64,000 bases of DNA, from assembly GCA_023974075.1 (NCBI GenBank), contig CM043797.1, positions 31,651,023 to 31,715,022 on the forward strand, read 5' to 3'. How positions within the stretch are numbered: position 1 is the first letter of the stretch; every line of letters starts with the position of its first letter. The notes under the pieces were generated by a model. The model did not search any database. It saw only the letters and a program-made list of their open reading frames with translations, and was not told where the DNA came from. Source of the DNA: Chaenocephalus aceratus. Taxonomy: Eukaryota; Chordata; Actinopteri; Perciformes; Channichthyidae. Below, in pieces: positions 10,602 to 23,640 of this stretch. A program made the translations under genes and the position numbers.

Positions 10602-13600
10602 AGTTCTTCCATTTGTCATAATTTATTTGTGACAGGAAATAAAATCTAAATAATCAAAAAGAAAATGTATTCCCTGCATATAAAACATGAAACATAATTA
10701 AAATATACATGTGCAAACGTAATTTGGTCCTAACAATGGCATGTTGCAACCACAATGCTAATATTCAGAGAGAGTGCATTTGTGATCATTTCTTTTTCGT
10801 TCATCATATTGGGAAAAGTGGATTAAATATGTAAAACAGACAGGATCTACATTATTCTTTCTACCCCTCTTTTCTTTATTTCAGAGAGATAAATTATGAA
10901 AAAAGCAAGAGAGATCTATATTGCTCTTCTTTGATTGAATGATGTGTGAAAAGCAGCAGGATCAATGGACACATCTTATTGGCTCTCTGTATATGCCAGG
11001 TCCATTTCAGAGAGGCTGTAGCTGAGGCCTGTTGAGCAGCACAGCCTGTGTTGAATGAAGCGACTCTGGAGGCTTTCACACTGAGGCTGACTGGAAGAAG
11101 CAGATTAACCAAAAAGCTTGTTTATGCTTTCATGGACTTCAGCTCAGAGTTGATCCTTTAAATGTTCCATAACCTCCAGCATAAACAATGTGATGCTGAT
11201 TTCTTTATGTTTTCATTGTGGTCTCATTATTTTCATTGGGGATTGCGTGCTTTATCTCACTTCCTGTATATCTCCTGTGTTGCTTTTAAAAATCCATTAA
11301 TTCTGCAATTTCAAAGCAAGAGTCTCGGTGTTGTCTGTAGCTGGATATTTCTATCGGCTGCTTGTTTGTGCTCACATTGGTGGTCTATTATTCTTTTTGA
11401 TGCAGTCGCCACATAATCTAAAAGAAAAAAGACTTCCTATACACACAAAAACATCCAAGCTGTAGACTCCTGTCCTGAATCAGTAAAACATTACAGCTTG
11501 GAGCTTTTCAACCTATGAAGCTTTCATTGTTTAAGATAAATATCTTCCTTAATTCAAATAAAGTCCACATACAGTATATCACCCACACTGGTTTTGCTCA
11601 AAGGGGGCTAATCCCAATGTCTTTACAGAAGGCTTATGTAGAATAACTTTCTCCAAATACTGAATATATTTTAATATAAAATAATGAACTAGATTGATTT
11701 TGAATTTTGTTTAAAGGGAGGCTCCTCCACCATCACATATTCTATGACTGCTTGGAGGTTCTCTCTGTTTTATGGGAAAGAAATGCAGACTTGTTTCCTT
11801 TGAAAGCAGCAACTACAGCACAAGATCAACATATTGGATTATTTTTAATGTCCCGTGGGTCTGCTCAGAGTTTGCCAAAACGATTTCTCTTCTATGCACC
11901 CTGGGCATGGAAAGAGAAATGTGATTGCAAAATCTCATTAAATTAGAAGTACTCTGTCTCTTCTTTGAAAGTCTTACAGAAAAGTATTTTTACAAATTGC
12001 CCTGAAGAACGCATCTTGCTGTTTTAACATAATCCTAGACTATAATATGTTATGGTTATCACCTGATAGTTTTCCTCTGTTATGTTTATGAATTGTGTGT
12101 CTTCTGACATGTAACATATAATGTGTATGTGTCCATTATTATGCTGCTGTCTTGACCAGGGCTCCATGGAAGAAGTGACAGGAGTTTCCTAGTTAGTGAT
12201 AAACACAAAATGTGTGTGTGTGTGTTGTGTTTGTGTGTGTGATACAATTGGTGAAACTCGCAGGTAAAGTCAATTATTATGATTGATTATAACTTTTCAC
12301 AGCACTGTTTTAAATTTGAGCAATAGTTATAAATAGAGTACACTGAACTTGAATGTTCATAAGACTAGTTGCAAATTAATTAAAATGCTACAGTATGGCT
12401 ACACAAATAAATTGCAATGCAACAGTACACATTTCCTCTGCTGTAAAGTCTGTTTTAAAAGTATTCAATATGGTTGATTGACATCGCCTAAACTGTCCAG
12501 TCAGCTGCATTGCACTTAGGGTGACACAGCACCACCCACCTCCACCCTGAGCGAAGGTCTCATCAACCTGTGAAACACCAGTGTAGGTTTCCAGAGTTTT
12601 TTGGATCCAAAATATGCTGCTTCATGGTCAAAAGTATTGACTTTGAACCCGGAGAAAAGCTTGACTGATGACAGTGGACTAAGGTTTTAGGAGAAAAACG
12701 TTGAATGCAGGAAAATAATTAGGGATCGTCAGTGTGTTTTAAAGGATCAATGTCGGCTGATTCTTAACTAAAATATACACAATCCATATGTAAGTGGACT
12801 GTGTCCCCCTCTGCACACTGTCACAAACAGAGCTCTTAATCTGCCGGCATTGAGACAATTAAAAGATCCATATTGAAACCGACTCAATGAGTAAACACAC
12901 AATCCCTCTCCTAACCGTTTTACTCTGTGTAATGTGCAGCACAGAGCCTATCCTACGAATAACAGAACATATTATTAGCAAGACAAAGAAAGTCAAATCT
13001 GCTTTATTCTTTGAAATGTAAAATGTTACTCAAAACATGAAGCTTCCGTTTCACCTCTGAGTTTTTATGTCTACAGTTAGACATCAAAGTTAAACTCTGT
13101 TCTGATATCCAGCTGAACTCACAGAGGGAGGCACAAATGCAGCATAACAATGAACAAATGTCAGCATGTGTCATGTGGAGTTGAGGTTCAATTCCAGAGA
13201 GGGGGTGTAGATCTGTAAAATTCAGATAACATTACTCTCTGTTATTTAGGGAACTCAAGCCCTGAATATTTGAATAGCAGAATCATGAAATATTTGTGGA
13301 ACTTTTTTCAAACATTGTGTTTATGTATTTATTAATATGCATTGCACTCTGCTCCAAACATGCACATTTCTGATACAAGCATGCAAATGTTTTTCACAAA
13401 TTTTGCATGAAGGAATACAACTAAAAATCTTGAATTTTGTTCTTTACTTCTCAATCCTTGATGGCTGAAATATGTCAGACTCACGGGAGATCAGCATTTC
13501 CAGCATACACTCTAAAGTTTACAGCACTTCACCTGTTTAAAGCAGCAGACAGGGAAGAAGACAAGGTCACTTTTATCAATGATGTTTCTTTTATTTTTCT

Positions 13601-13993
13601 TCAGTGCTGGACTGTACGTGTGGGATCACTTCAGCCAGTGTCTGGCCTAATATGCAACAGCCAGAAACACATCATAGGGTGAAAGGCTTGAATCCAGCAG
13701 GGAAACTGAACAGATGTCCTTCTGGCTGTATAGCACAGTGGACACACTTTAAATGGGAGCGGGGAGCCTTGTAGTTAACAATCTTGGAACACAAAATATA
13801 TATTAGGAGCTGTAATAAAACATAAAACATGGAAGAAAACATGGCTGGGTAATAGATAACTGAAATGTGGTGATTTGGAGAATATTATTTTAGTTTCCTC
13901 GACTGAGTTGACGTTCAGAAGTAGCAGTAGTATGCAAGAGTGAAATGCATTTCACAATTCCCATCTGCCATCAAGGTCCATATCCACTTTTCA
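10602..13993. other. AT-rich stretch, no gene recognised
   Basis: I find only short chance frames, scattered AT-rich runs and a TG microsatellite at 12211-12241. No repeat boundary, RNA gene or exon can be defended. Confidence 0.45.
12211..12241. repeat. Imperfect (TG)n microsatellite
   Basis: An interrupted TG run of about 31 bp. Confidence 0.85.
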
Positions 13994-14565
13994 TTAAAGG
14001 GGACCTATCATGCAAAATGCACTTTTGTACGTCTTTTATACATGAATATGTGTCCCCGGTGTGTCAGGGAACTCACCAAGTGTCAGAAAACACAACCCTC
14101 TCTCTTTTCCTCCATACCCAAATCTCTAAAGATGGGGCTGCAACTGATCTGATACAGACTGATACAGATTTGAAATTGTTCTGATGTCAGAAACGGGGTG
14201 CTCCGCCTATATGGGCAACTCTCCACCTATCAGGGGAATGAGAGGTTGCCGTGGCATGGTAACAGCATGGTAACAGCATGGTAACAGCATGGTAACAGCA
14301 TGGTAACAGCATGGTAACAGCATGGTAACATGACGCTCGTGCCTCACCCCCTCCTTTGCAGGGGGGCGTGGTCAGCTGCAGCTCATTTGCCACAGAATCA
14401 GCCCTTGCAAAAACAGGGCTGAAAAAGAGCAAATGGAGCAAAATGAGGCATGGCTAAAATGCATGATCTGTTTGGTATTTTGAAAAAAACACTTCACAGA
14501 CATGTTTTATATAGGTATGGCCCTCCAATATATTATTCAAATATAGCATGATAGGTCCACTTTAA
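13994..14565. mobile_element. TTAA-flanked MITE, 572 bp
   Basis: The left end TTAAAGGGGACCTATCATGC (13994-14013) pairs in inverted orientation with GCATGATAGGTCCACTTTAA (14546-14565), 20 bp with one mismatch. TTAA sits at both outer edges. The interior contains a seven-copy 11-bp tandem array (14254-14330) and no transposase. Its TIR is related to that of the 9482 element, so the two probably used the same or related transposases. Confidence 0.7.
14254..14330. repeat. Seven tandem copies of an 11-bp unit
   Basis: GCATGGTAACA is repeated exactly seven times with no interruption, inside the MITE. The perfect copies imply recent expansion. It creates a spurious repetitive peptide in the minus strand. 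Confidence 0.95.
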
Positions 14566-15310
14566 GATATTGACTGCTATCCTGTGCCACATATCGATAT
14601 TCTAGTTTACATCCTATGAATGAAACATTTCTGTAGTCTCTGACTTCCAGAATAACAACAGCTAATGCAATATTAACAATCATTCAACAAATACAGGCTA
14701 TAATCCTCATGATAAACAGCAGAGAAGTAACACATCAAACAATCTTCATAGAGAAATAATAGAAACAGGCAGCTTTGCAATACTTCTGGGAATAGAGAGA
14801 CTTTAAATCCCCCATTTACTTTCCAGCAGTCCTGATGCCGAGTTTGCACTGAGAGTGATTTCATGATAACGTCCAACTGAGCAGCTGATCGATCCCCATG
14901 TTTCTTTGGTTACCACGCAGCATACCACTCAGAATTGAGTTTATACAGGCTGAATAGCTTCATTAATGTTGACATTCAATTACAAAAGCTGACAGGAGAT
15001 GGAATAAATGTAGCATTCTCACATGATGTGAAATTGCAAGTAAAAAACAGTGAAGCACAAATACACCAATACTATAGCAGGACAACTGACCAAGGATAAT
15101 GGGCTTGTTACATTTTAATCTGAGTATAGAGAATATATCTATATTATTTTCTCAACACTCTGATAGCCCTTACATGTTTCCAGGTAAACTGATAAATGAC
15201 TTCTCTGGGCTGTACCTCAACATCGAACCAGTCAGTTGTACAAAAGGGGATAATGTAAGGAGGTAAAGATCAATATGTGAGCTCCTGTTAGCAATTCCAC
15301 TGATGCATGT
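14566..15310. other. AT-rich stretch, no gene recognised
   Basis: No frame with recognisable motifs, no repeat boundary and no RNA gene seen. Confidence 0.45.
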
Positions 15311-15318
15311 AGGGTAGT

Positions 15319-16285
15319 CAGTGGCGGCGCCAGGGTATGGCTGGGGTAGGCTACAGCCATACCAAGAAATAGCTTAGCCCTACCTTAGCCCGACCATGAC
15401 AAATTATGTTAAAGTAAGCATGTTGAGAACACGGATTGCGAAAATCTACCGGTCGTGTCCATAACATACAAACTGATCCTGCTGTAACAACAAGTGCACG
15501 TTACTGACGCAATATTGTTGAGACCATTCGGGCTTTAGGGGTGCAAGGAATAGTCTAAGTAGTGGGGGAGTTTTATACACTAAAAGGTGTGAAAATTCTC
15601 TCGCGTTATAATATCAGCGCGGCCGCGGTCAGATCAAAATGCCTCCGAATACAATTTGAATAGACCTACAGCCAATCAGAGCAAGGACACGTTGGGTCTG
15701 CTGCATCATGCATTACTGATACGTCGCGTTCACAGTGAAAAGTCCCCAAGAACTTCTAGGATTAATTGTATATTTCGGATGGATAGATTTGTTCTTAAAC
15801 GCCCTCGCATTGAGGTACAAGTCGAACAGGTGCCAGAGTCACACGACCCACCTGAAGAGTGAATAGTGAGTTTTGAATATATTTTGTAATAGTCATTTGA
15901 AAAAGTGTTTTGTATGACAATAGAGACACAGGCCACCTGTTGTGTGATGTGTCCGTGTCTCTCTGTTTACCTGTATATGTGTCTCTCTCCCTCTCTGTGT
16001 CAAATATGCCAACTTGTCTGCCGCTGCGTAGCATGTTGCAACAACGTGGAATTAGCAGATTAGGCTATTGTATTGTTTAACTCATACCTGTTGCTCTCGA
16101 TGTAATTTAGCTGATAAAAGGAGACTAATAAAAGCTAATAAAAGCCTCACGCGTGGCGTTTCACTGTCAAGGGGTGCGATATAGCGTGTATGTAATTACA
16201 TTACAAATACTGACTTGAGCCCCACCACTGTATGGGTTAGCCCTACCATAGATTACCCAACAAAAATACTCTGGCGCCGCCACTG
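15319..16285 (+). mobile_element. hAT deletion derivative, 967 bp, with transposase-exon remnant
   Basis: Perfect 15-bp terminal inverted repeats: CAGTGGCGGCGCCAG at 15319-15333 and its complement at 16271-16285. The flanking octamers agggtagt (15311-15318) and ggtgtagt (16286-16293) match at 6 of 8 positions, consistent with a worn hAT 8-bp target duplication. The CAGTGG start is typical of hAT TIRs. The body is non-autonomous but keeps a short reading frame that resembles the first exon of a ZMYM1-like hAT transposase. Confidence 0.8.
15779..15862 (+). pseudogene. Remnant of hAT (ZMYM1-like) transposase first exon
   Basis: A 27-codon frame starts with MDRFV followed by a basic, proline-containing stretch (KRPRIE) and an acidic end. 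Many ZMYM1-like hAT transposases begin with MD+FV and a basic run, so this looks like the 5' coding end of the autonomous parent. The frame stops at 15860. A GTGAAT within the last codons or the GTGAGT at 15868 could mark the old splice donor. The remainder of the transposase is absent. The identification is by resemblance only. Confidence 0.45.
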
Positions 16286-16293
16286 GGTGTAGT

Positions 16294-18570
16294 TTGAAGA
16301 CAAATTCCTCTGTGGAACAGCTGGTTCCCTCCTTGCTCTCTGCACCACCCATATATAATTCAATACGCAGCCTAATAATTGCTAACAGAGTCTTAGCACA
16401 GCATGCAATTAGGTGACCGACCTTAAAGCAATTTGAATAAATCACTGATTATTGACTGACTTTTTCCTAGCTCCTTGTTTCAGAAACAATAAATAACCTC
16501 TGCAATGAAAACTGTGTGTTTGATGGTGAATATCTATTGGATTTGTTTTTTTCATGGTGTCAGCCTTAACTGATCACACACACACTTGTGTTCTACTATA
16601 ATCAGCATATTTCCTCAGAGAAATACCTAAGTCTATGTATCTTTTAGTGCCAAGAAAGGAAAACAAGGAAATTAAACTTTAACTTGCAGATAAAAATGCC
16701 AGAATGTTACAAACCACAGCATTTAAAGCCTATGCAGTGACTTAAACATGTTAAGAGTTGAAAGAAAGCCACATTGTCCACTAACTGCCATTATTCAACA
16801 GCAGACTCCCACTGGTCAAATCAGAACGAAACCAGCTGCATGGATCACCAAAGTGACATGCTCTCGTAAAAAAGAATGGTGGTGTAACAGCACAGACAAA
16901 CTCTAGCAACACTTCAAAACCCATCAGGAAAAACACAAAACAATTTCACCTTAATAGAAAAAGACTAGCCTTGCTAAACACCACATTGCTGCGGCCGGAA
17001 TGAATCCATGTGTGTTATAATGTCATGGTAAACAATACAAATTAAACACAATGTTTAAAATACTCGCTTTGTGAATGAACACATACTGAAAGTGCCTATG
17101 CTGTTATATTATTAGCTGAGACATCAGTAGCAGATACATCATCATATCCATTAAAGTTGAACTGTCCGTTAGGGTCTGATTCTGTTTATAATAGCCAAGG
17201 AGTCTACCACATCTAAACCGTCAACCAAAGCCTTCAGATCATCTCATTAGTGCGTTGGGACTGTGTGATTCATTAAGGGAGATGTGATGAGATTATAGAT
17301 CCAATGAGAACAGAGCTCACTGACAATCAGTCTACCCCTCACTGCTTCCTGTCTCTCTCACTGTGAACTGAAGAAGTAAACAAATCACTCATTAAAGCTA
17401 CAATGTTTAATTTGTTCTAATTGATTGGATGAGTCCTCCAGAAAAGGGCAGCCATGCTACCTCCACACACCAGACTATAAGCTGCAGTCAGCAGAGCAAC
17501 ATGAAGGAGCTCCATGATGCTCTGTGTGGTATCAAACCAACTGCAGTTAATTGCGTTTTATATTCCTGAAAACAGCCTCATCTCCACACCATCAATCATC
17601 AAAAACAAAGCAGACAAACAAACAGACCGAGATATATCTTCCTCCCGACTGCTTTTCAGCTGACCTCATTGTTTTCAATTGAAAGGTAAGTAGATAAAAA
17701 GCTCACATCAGACACAGTTAGCATTCAGGAGAGCCAGTCACATTAAGCAGGGAGAGCTCAAACACACCAAGTGAAACCATTGAAGATTCAAGAGGCCAGA
17801 AGGGCATAGGAAATGGTGGGGATGGTGAAACATGTTGTGGAAACATTTAATAACTAAACTGTATCAATCAAGTTCAACTTATTTTCTCAATATATACCTC
17901 AACATATGTATTTAATCTACTAAGAAATCAATCTTGTTTTACACTCCAAGGTGTATTATGTATTATGGGAAAATGTAATGGCAGAGAAATTCTCAAACTG
18001 AATAACTGAGAACTTCTGATTGCAGCATCAACTCCATAGATCCAACGCTCATTTCTTACTCAGTCATTTGTATCATTCATTCCAGCTGAGAAGCTTCCGT
18101 CACTTCAATACCAAACTGCACAGTTCCTATTAGAGTAGATACTGATGTACTGACAGTCTGGAGAGCATCATTACTTACTGCTGACATGTAATTACAAAGT
18201 AGACAGGAGTGAACACAAACATTGCACACAAATATTATTCCTCTAGGACCGACTCATTTATTTACCTGTTACTTGTCACCATTTCTTGTTTATCTCTGCT
18301 CTCTTGCTCCCTTTTTTGCACATATCACATGCTGTCAACCAGCCAGTGTCAAAGTCTCTACAACCTGACCAATATCTATAAAGCCAGATGACTATTCAGG
18401 ACTACGTTTTTTTTTGTATAAAATTCCAAAACGAAAATGGCAGCATGGCTCTATCTAAATCCAAGATGTCCTTTTGTAGCCGGAGATAAAAACCCATAAA
18501 CATCTATGGAACCGGTATGTCAAAGACAGATGATACAAAAACCAAGCAGAGGCAAATGGGGGGGGTTTAG
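16294..18570. other. AT-rich stretch, no gene recognised
   Basis: No defensible exon, RNA gene or transposon boundary. Only short chance frames are present. Confidence 0.45.
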
Positions 18571-18763
18571 ACATTACATGTAACTTGTTAGACGCGTTTA
18601 TCCAAAGCAACTTACATACTCAATACTGTGGGCAATCCCCACAGGAGCAATTTGGGGTGAAGTGTCTTGCCCAGGGACACAACGACATGCTGACTGGGGT
18701 TTGAACCTGTGAACCACCTGATCCGAAAACCAACACACAACCCACTGCACCACACGCCTCAGA
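18571..18763 (+). repeat. Fish SINE-like interspersed repeat, longer copy
   Basis: It contains phrases common to a fish interspersed repeat: acattacatg, gacgcgtttatccaaagcaa, cttgcccagggacacaacga and ggggtttgaacctgtgaacc. A second, shorter copy lies at 30761-30857 and matches the first part through ggagcaatttggggt. I cannot name the family with certainty. Confidence 0.65.
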
Positions 18764-19228
18764 CATTGAACGATTTAAGGCGAGCCATTTCACAAAATGT
18801 GTCGATATTAAAGTAGAAAGTCTAAATCTGAGGATACGGCCTGACTCAGACAGACTGATGAAACATATTTGTGATGAAGAGAACATAAGTCTTTCAACTT
18901 GTACTAATAGTTTTGGTCTTGTTTGTAACCCAAGATATGCCGAAATGAGAGTAAAAACAAATGTTATTTATTCTATGTGTCACCAACGATTAACAACTTC
19001 CTCTTGCACATGTCATTCTGATGTTGTCGTTGCAGCATTGGACCTGACAGACTAATCAGCTCTGACTCAACTCTCCTTCAGTGTGGCTGCTAGTTGGAGC
19101 AGCAGCTCATTCGCAGAGAAGATAATTATATGAGAAGACATCCAAGCAGTTTGTAGGCTGAGGTAGGAATTAGTGTTACTCATATCGGCCAAATTCGGGA
19201 GGCAATCACCAAAACAGTAGCACAAAAA

Positions 19229-19287
19229 GAGGAAACACGGGTTCTGCACATATCATAATATGATATGTGCAGAACCTGTGTTTCCTC
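19229..19287. repeat. Near-perfect palindrome, 29-bp arms with 1-nt centre
   Basis: Arm 19229-19257 is the inverted complement of 19259-19287 with a single mismatch; base 19258 is the centre. The right arm runs into the pseudogene that follows, while the sequence left of the palindrome differs. This looks like a small inverted duplication at the broken 5' edge of that pseudogene. Confidence 0.9.
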
Positions 19288-19940
19288 TCTCTGTGCATGA
19301 GGGCTCCCTCAGCAGCGAGGTTTTTGCCCATCTGCAGTGCAAGCACTTTGAGTCAGTCCTAGACGCCAACCGAAACATCGAAAAGGTCATAGTCTGGAGT
19401 GATGGCTGCGGCTATCAAAATCGATGTTGTACCATCACAAATGCGTACCTAGATCTGTCCATGAAGCATGGCGTCACCATAGAACAAAAGTTTCTGGTTG
19501 CAGGGCACACACAAATGGAGTGCGACTCCATGCATAGCCTCATTGAACGGCGTACCATCAAAGATATTCACACTCCACGTGATTACATTGTCATCTTTGA
19601 GACTGCACGTTTGCACCCCCATACAAGGTGACCCAGCTATACCACAGTGACTTCATGAAGTTATCTGGGGCCAAAATTCGACCAGGCAGAAAAGTTGGCG
19701 ACCCCAAGGTCCATGACCTCCGGGCTCTCCAGTACTTGGCAGATGGTCGAATCCGGCACAAGTTGGATTTTGAGTCTGACTGGGAGGACCTACCGTCCCA
19801 CTCTTTCCTGCCCAATTGCCAATTACTCTCAGGAAATACAATGATTTGCAGGCAATGAAACCAGTACTACCAAGAGTGGCCCACCAGTATACGACAACCT
19901 CCCTCATCAATAGAAAACGACTTCACACAGTACCTGAGTA
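19260..19940 (+). pseudogene. DUF7869-like protein fragment, probably transposon-derived
   Basis: The first frame (19260-19631) contains WSDGCGYQNR, then KFLVAGHTQMECDSMHS and PRDYIVIFETAR. The acidic residue followed by GC-QN-, then GHT-ECDS, is the pattern I know from DUF7869-type proteins, which look like RNase H-fold transposase relatives and are multicopy in fish and arthropods. The match continues in another frame at 19628-19858 (HSDFMKLSGAKIRPGRKVGD, then PKVHDLRALQYL) and in a third frame to a stop near 19940. At least two frameshifts and the missing N-terminal half make it a pseudogene. The function is unknown and the family name is from memory. Confidence 0.6.
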
Positions 19941-22900
19941 GGATTTGGTTAAGGTTAAACAGACATGTAACACAACTTGGTTATATTTAGGAAAGTAACA
20001 CTACTTTTCTATGTTGTGTTTGTATTCATGTGTAAAAAAAGTTGTTGTGTCTTTTTTTTGTTGCAAATTTGTTCACACATCTGGTTGAACTTACCGTTAC
20101 AAAATCAATAAAAAATACCAATGTGCTTGCTAAAAATAGTGTTTTTTCTTGTTTTCCAAAAACATTCAAATATGACTTGGGCAATTATGCTATTAGGCTA
20201 ACGATATACATATCAACAATACCTTTGCATGCTGTAATGTTATATTCATGTATAGTGTGTACATTATGTTGAGGTTTTATAATGTAACTTAATTCAAACA
20301 CAAGTGTGACATTGAGAAAGTAATGGGGTGGTACTGGCCTAAGAAACAGTTCATTTAAACAGGGCGCAGTCCAAACTGCAAATATTCCCAAGGCAACCAC
20401 AGAGTCAGCATGCTCTGTTAATTGAGGTAAAAGCCAATCTAATTCTATTATCAGGCAGTTTAAAATGAATTCCCTCCATAATGAACGGTCATCAGCTCAC
20501 CACCTGCGGGCTACAGTGTTGCTCAGTGATCTAATAATATCAGACAGGTGTGAAGACATGCGGGATGAAACGGCTCTGCTCCACTCTGCACAGACAAATG
20601 TGAATTAAACAGTACAGACCAAGAAGCCAACATCAAGTCTTACCAGAACACATACATATAATAAATCCTACAGTATAAAGCTACACTGATCTCCTTCCAC
20701 CACTGATCAGTCAAATGAAATATAATGTCTCTTGTTTCATCCCACTGACTATTGGTGAGAAAAACCAAATTAAAAGTCGACACAGAATATCTAGTGCATA
20801 ACTTTGAACACTTTTTAATTTAAAACACTGATAACAGCATTTTAGAGTCAAAACACGTTTTTCTTTGTTAAAGTAAAACATTGTGAAATGTCAGTGAATG
20901 TCTTCCCGTTATTTCAGGATGTACCTGTCGTGTGAAATATTCACCAACAGTGAGATATTTCTGAGCAGTTTAATAGAGTGTCCTGCAAAGTGTGAGTAGA
21001 GCTCAGCTGATTCACTTTGAAGTCTAATTTAAATTATATTTTAGCTTCGGTGTAAGAAAAACAATATCTAACGTTTACTAGAACATTCACACAGAAATGA
21101 AGTCCAGCTAAATAACCCTTTCTAATAAGTTGGATGGATGGAAGTTTGCCAACAATGAAAATGTCCAGCATTATTGAAGCCTAACAAATACACTGACTAT
21201 ATAAGAATGTTTGTGCTTGAAAAATATACATTTATTGTTGAATAAATTCATTAGCAAGGCTGTCCCTCAACCCAACATTAACAAGTTGAAATGCAGTCCC
21301 AATCTTTGTATAAGTAAGGTAATTATAGTTCTTCTGAAAAGCAATACAGTATGTGCCATGTGGAAGTGGTTTTGGTTGCCATCAATCGTTTGGTTTTTGA
21401 TGTATGGTTTTGAATTCTTGTTTTCTAATTTGAACATAGCTTTGTCACACACTCATCAGTTTTATTTATCGCTTCACTGAATAAATCAACAGTTCACACC
21501 AACAAAATTAATTCAAATGATTCATCACCGAGTTGAATATTCAGTAGCTGAAATCATCATGTGATGTTTTGGGGATTTTCACAGGAGAGAGCGTTCACAA
21601 AAGCTGTTAGAAACGGTGAGAGAGGGAGGCAGACACAGACTATTGTTTTCAGTTCACTAGATTGGAGCATTTTCAGAAGAGGGTAGTAGCTTCCACCAGC
21701 AGAGTTGGATAAATAGATCCACTTTCATTCAGTGTAATTGTGCGACACAAACCAAGGATACATTATAATGGAGCACTCAGAGAATAATTGCATGGAGACA
21801 TGGAATATAAGAGCAGGTCTCTGGTGCACCACAGACTGACACACAGAAGTAGGAGCAGACTGATGACTCGTACAACACAGAGCGGACTGTAGACTGACGG
21901 GAGCCTGAAGCAGTGTTATTCTACCGGATAGGTTCTTATGTGATCATGTATAACTTTTGTATTCTTACAATAATTATTCCAGCTAACAAAGACTTAAATT
22001 AACTCTGATAATCTACAATCACACACACACCTAATCATATATGTTATGTCTCTACCATGATTATGAATACTGATTATTTCTAGCAGTTCTTGCTTTAGAC
22101 CCAACCTTCCGATTATAAATATGGCATATTAAAATATTCATATTAAGGAGATTCAAGTCAGTGGCTTAGCTCTCCGACTTAATACTGATGAAGAGGAAAG
22201 CTCAGAGCAAAGACAAATCCTTACCAAATCAAACAAAGTGAGTTCTTAATGTTTGTCAAACTCCTTCAACTCACTAATGAGATTGTATAGAAGTATTCAT
22301 GGGAACTAAAACGTTACTGTGATATGATTTACTGCAAATCACAGTGTTCATGCATCTCTCTCTAATATGTACTCATTTCAATTATTGTCAACATAATATG
22401 CATTTCAGTGATAAGTGCTATATTAACTCAGCCATCTAAATGGCAGAAATGCACCTGTCCCTATGGTTTACAACAGGTTAAACACATTCCATCAGGAAGA
22501 GTACCAGATGGGGTTGGATAGACTAACCATACAATTAACATTCAGATGTGTCCAGTGCAAGTGAAAAAAGAAAACACACAAAACAAAGATGCAGCCCTCG
22601 TTAGATACGAGTCAAATGAAAGACGGCAAAGAAAATGAATGTGGAAGAAGATGCTCATGTGGTCTGACTGATAAGAGTCTCCTCTCCACTTAGGAAAAAC
22701 AAAACCTGCATAATTACTTTCCTCTTCACTCTCAACTTTGTTTGGTGCCACTAGCTTATGTCAGTGTTCTCTTTCTCCATAGAGAAACGGAATGATGTTT
22801 TTGCTTCTCTGCACTTTAATGCATACTGACAGAGGCCATGTTGGAGAAAAGAGAGTTCTCACCGAGCACAAGCCAAACAAAGCACATGGCTGAGTAAATA

Positions 22901-23376
22901 CAATAAACATTTGTTTTCCCAAAACATTATCATAATGTCTAAGATGTTGGATAATTCAATCCAACTGAAATGTCTGCCGTTCTCAATCAATATCCGTTGT
23001 CTTAGATTAGGGTAAATACAAAGGGAGGATCCAGTTCATCCATCTTACTCACAGAAATGGAGGTTTACAACAATCAGTGGAACTCGTGTCTGTTGTCATT
23101 AACACTGAAACATATCTGAAGTGTCAGCCTATCTGTGTCATGGGCACAGGCAGATTCAGCTGCCTGTTACTCAGCAATAAACTCTAATCACCAGCCCACG
23201 ATACACTAGCATTAAGTCCTAAGGGAGCATTGTGTGATATTGCAAATTATTCAGCAGGATTTTTCAATAGAGAGTAAAAGGCCAACCTATTGATGTTAAA
23301 CATTTATGATAATTCCATTGGGTTTGTAATTTAAAAAAGTCACACTAACAGCAACATTAATATTATAATTGAGGAG
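19941..23376. other. AT-rich stretch, no gene recognised
   Basis: No defensible exon, RNA gene, inverted repeat pair or known repeat. Only short chance frames are present. Confidence 0.45.
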
Positions 23377-23640
23377 TCAATCAATCAATCAATCAATCAA
23401 TAAATGTTTATTTATATAGCCCAATATCACAAATGTTACATTTGTCTCAGTGGTCTTCACAGTGTGTACAGAATATCAGTATGACAGTACGACACCCTCT
23501 GTCCTTAGACCCTCACATCGTACAAGGAAATACTTCCAGAGAAAACCCACAGTTTAAAGGGAAAAATGGGAGAAACCTCAGGGAGAGCAACAGAGGAGGG
23601 ATCCCTCTCCCAGGACGGACAGACGTGCAATAGATGCCGT
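23377..23640 (-). repeat. Fish LINE 3'-end repeat with (TTGA)n tail, minus strand
   Basis: It begins with a run of TCAA units, then gtttatttatatagcccaat, and later gggagaaacctcagggagag and ggagggatccctctcccagg. Read on the minus strand this is a common fish 3' UTR ending in a TTGA tail. I associate it with Rex-Babar/Expander-type LINEs, but the exact family is uncertain. No coding part is attached. Confidence 0.65.

Noticed and set aside
14187..14441. Minus-strand frame with repeated CCYHAVTMLLP
   Set aside because: Product of the 11-bp tandem array inside a MITE, not a protein repeat under selection.
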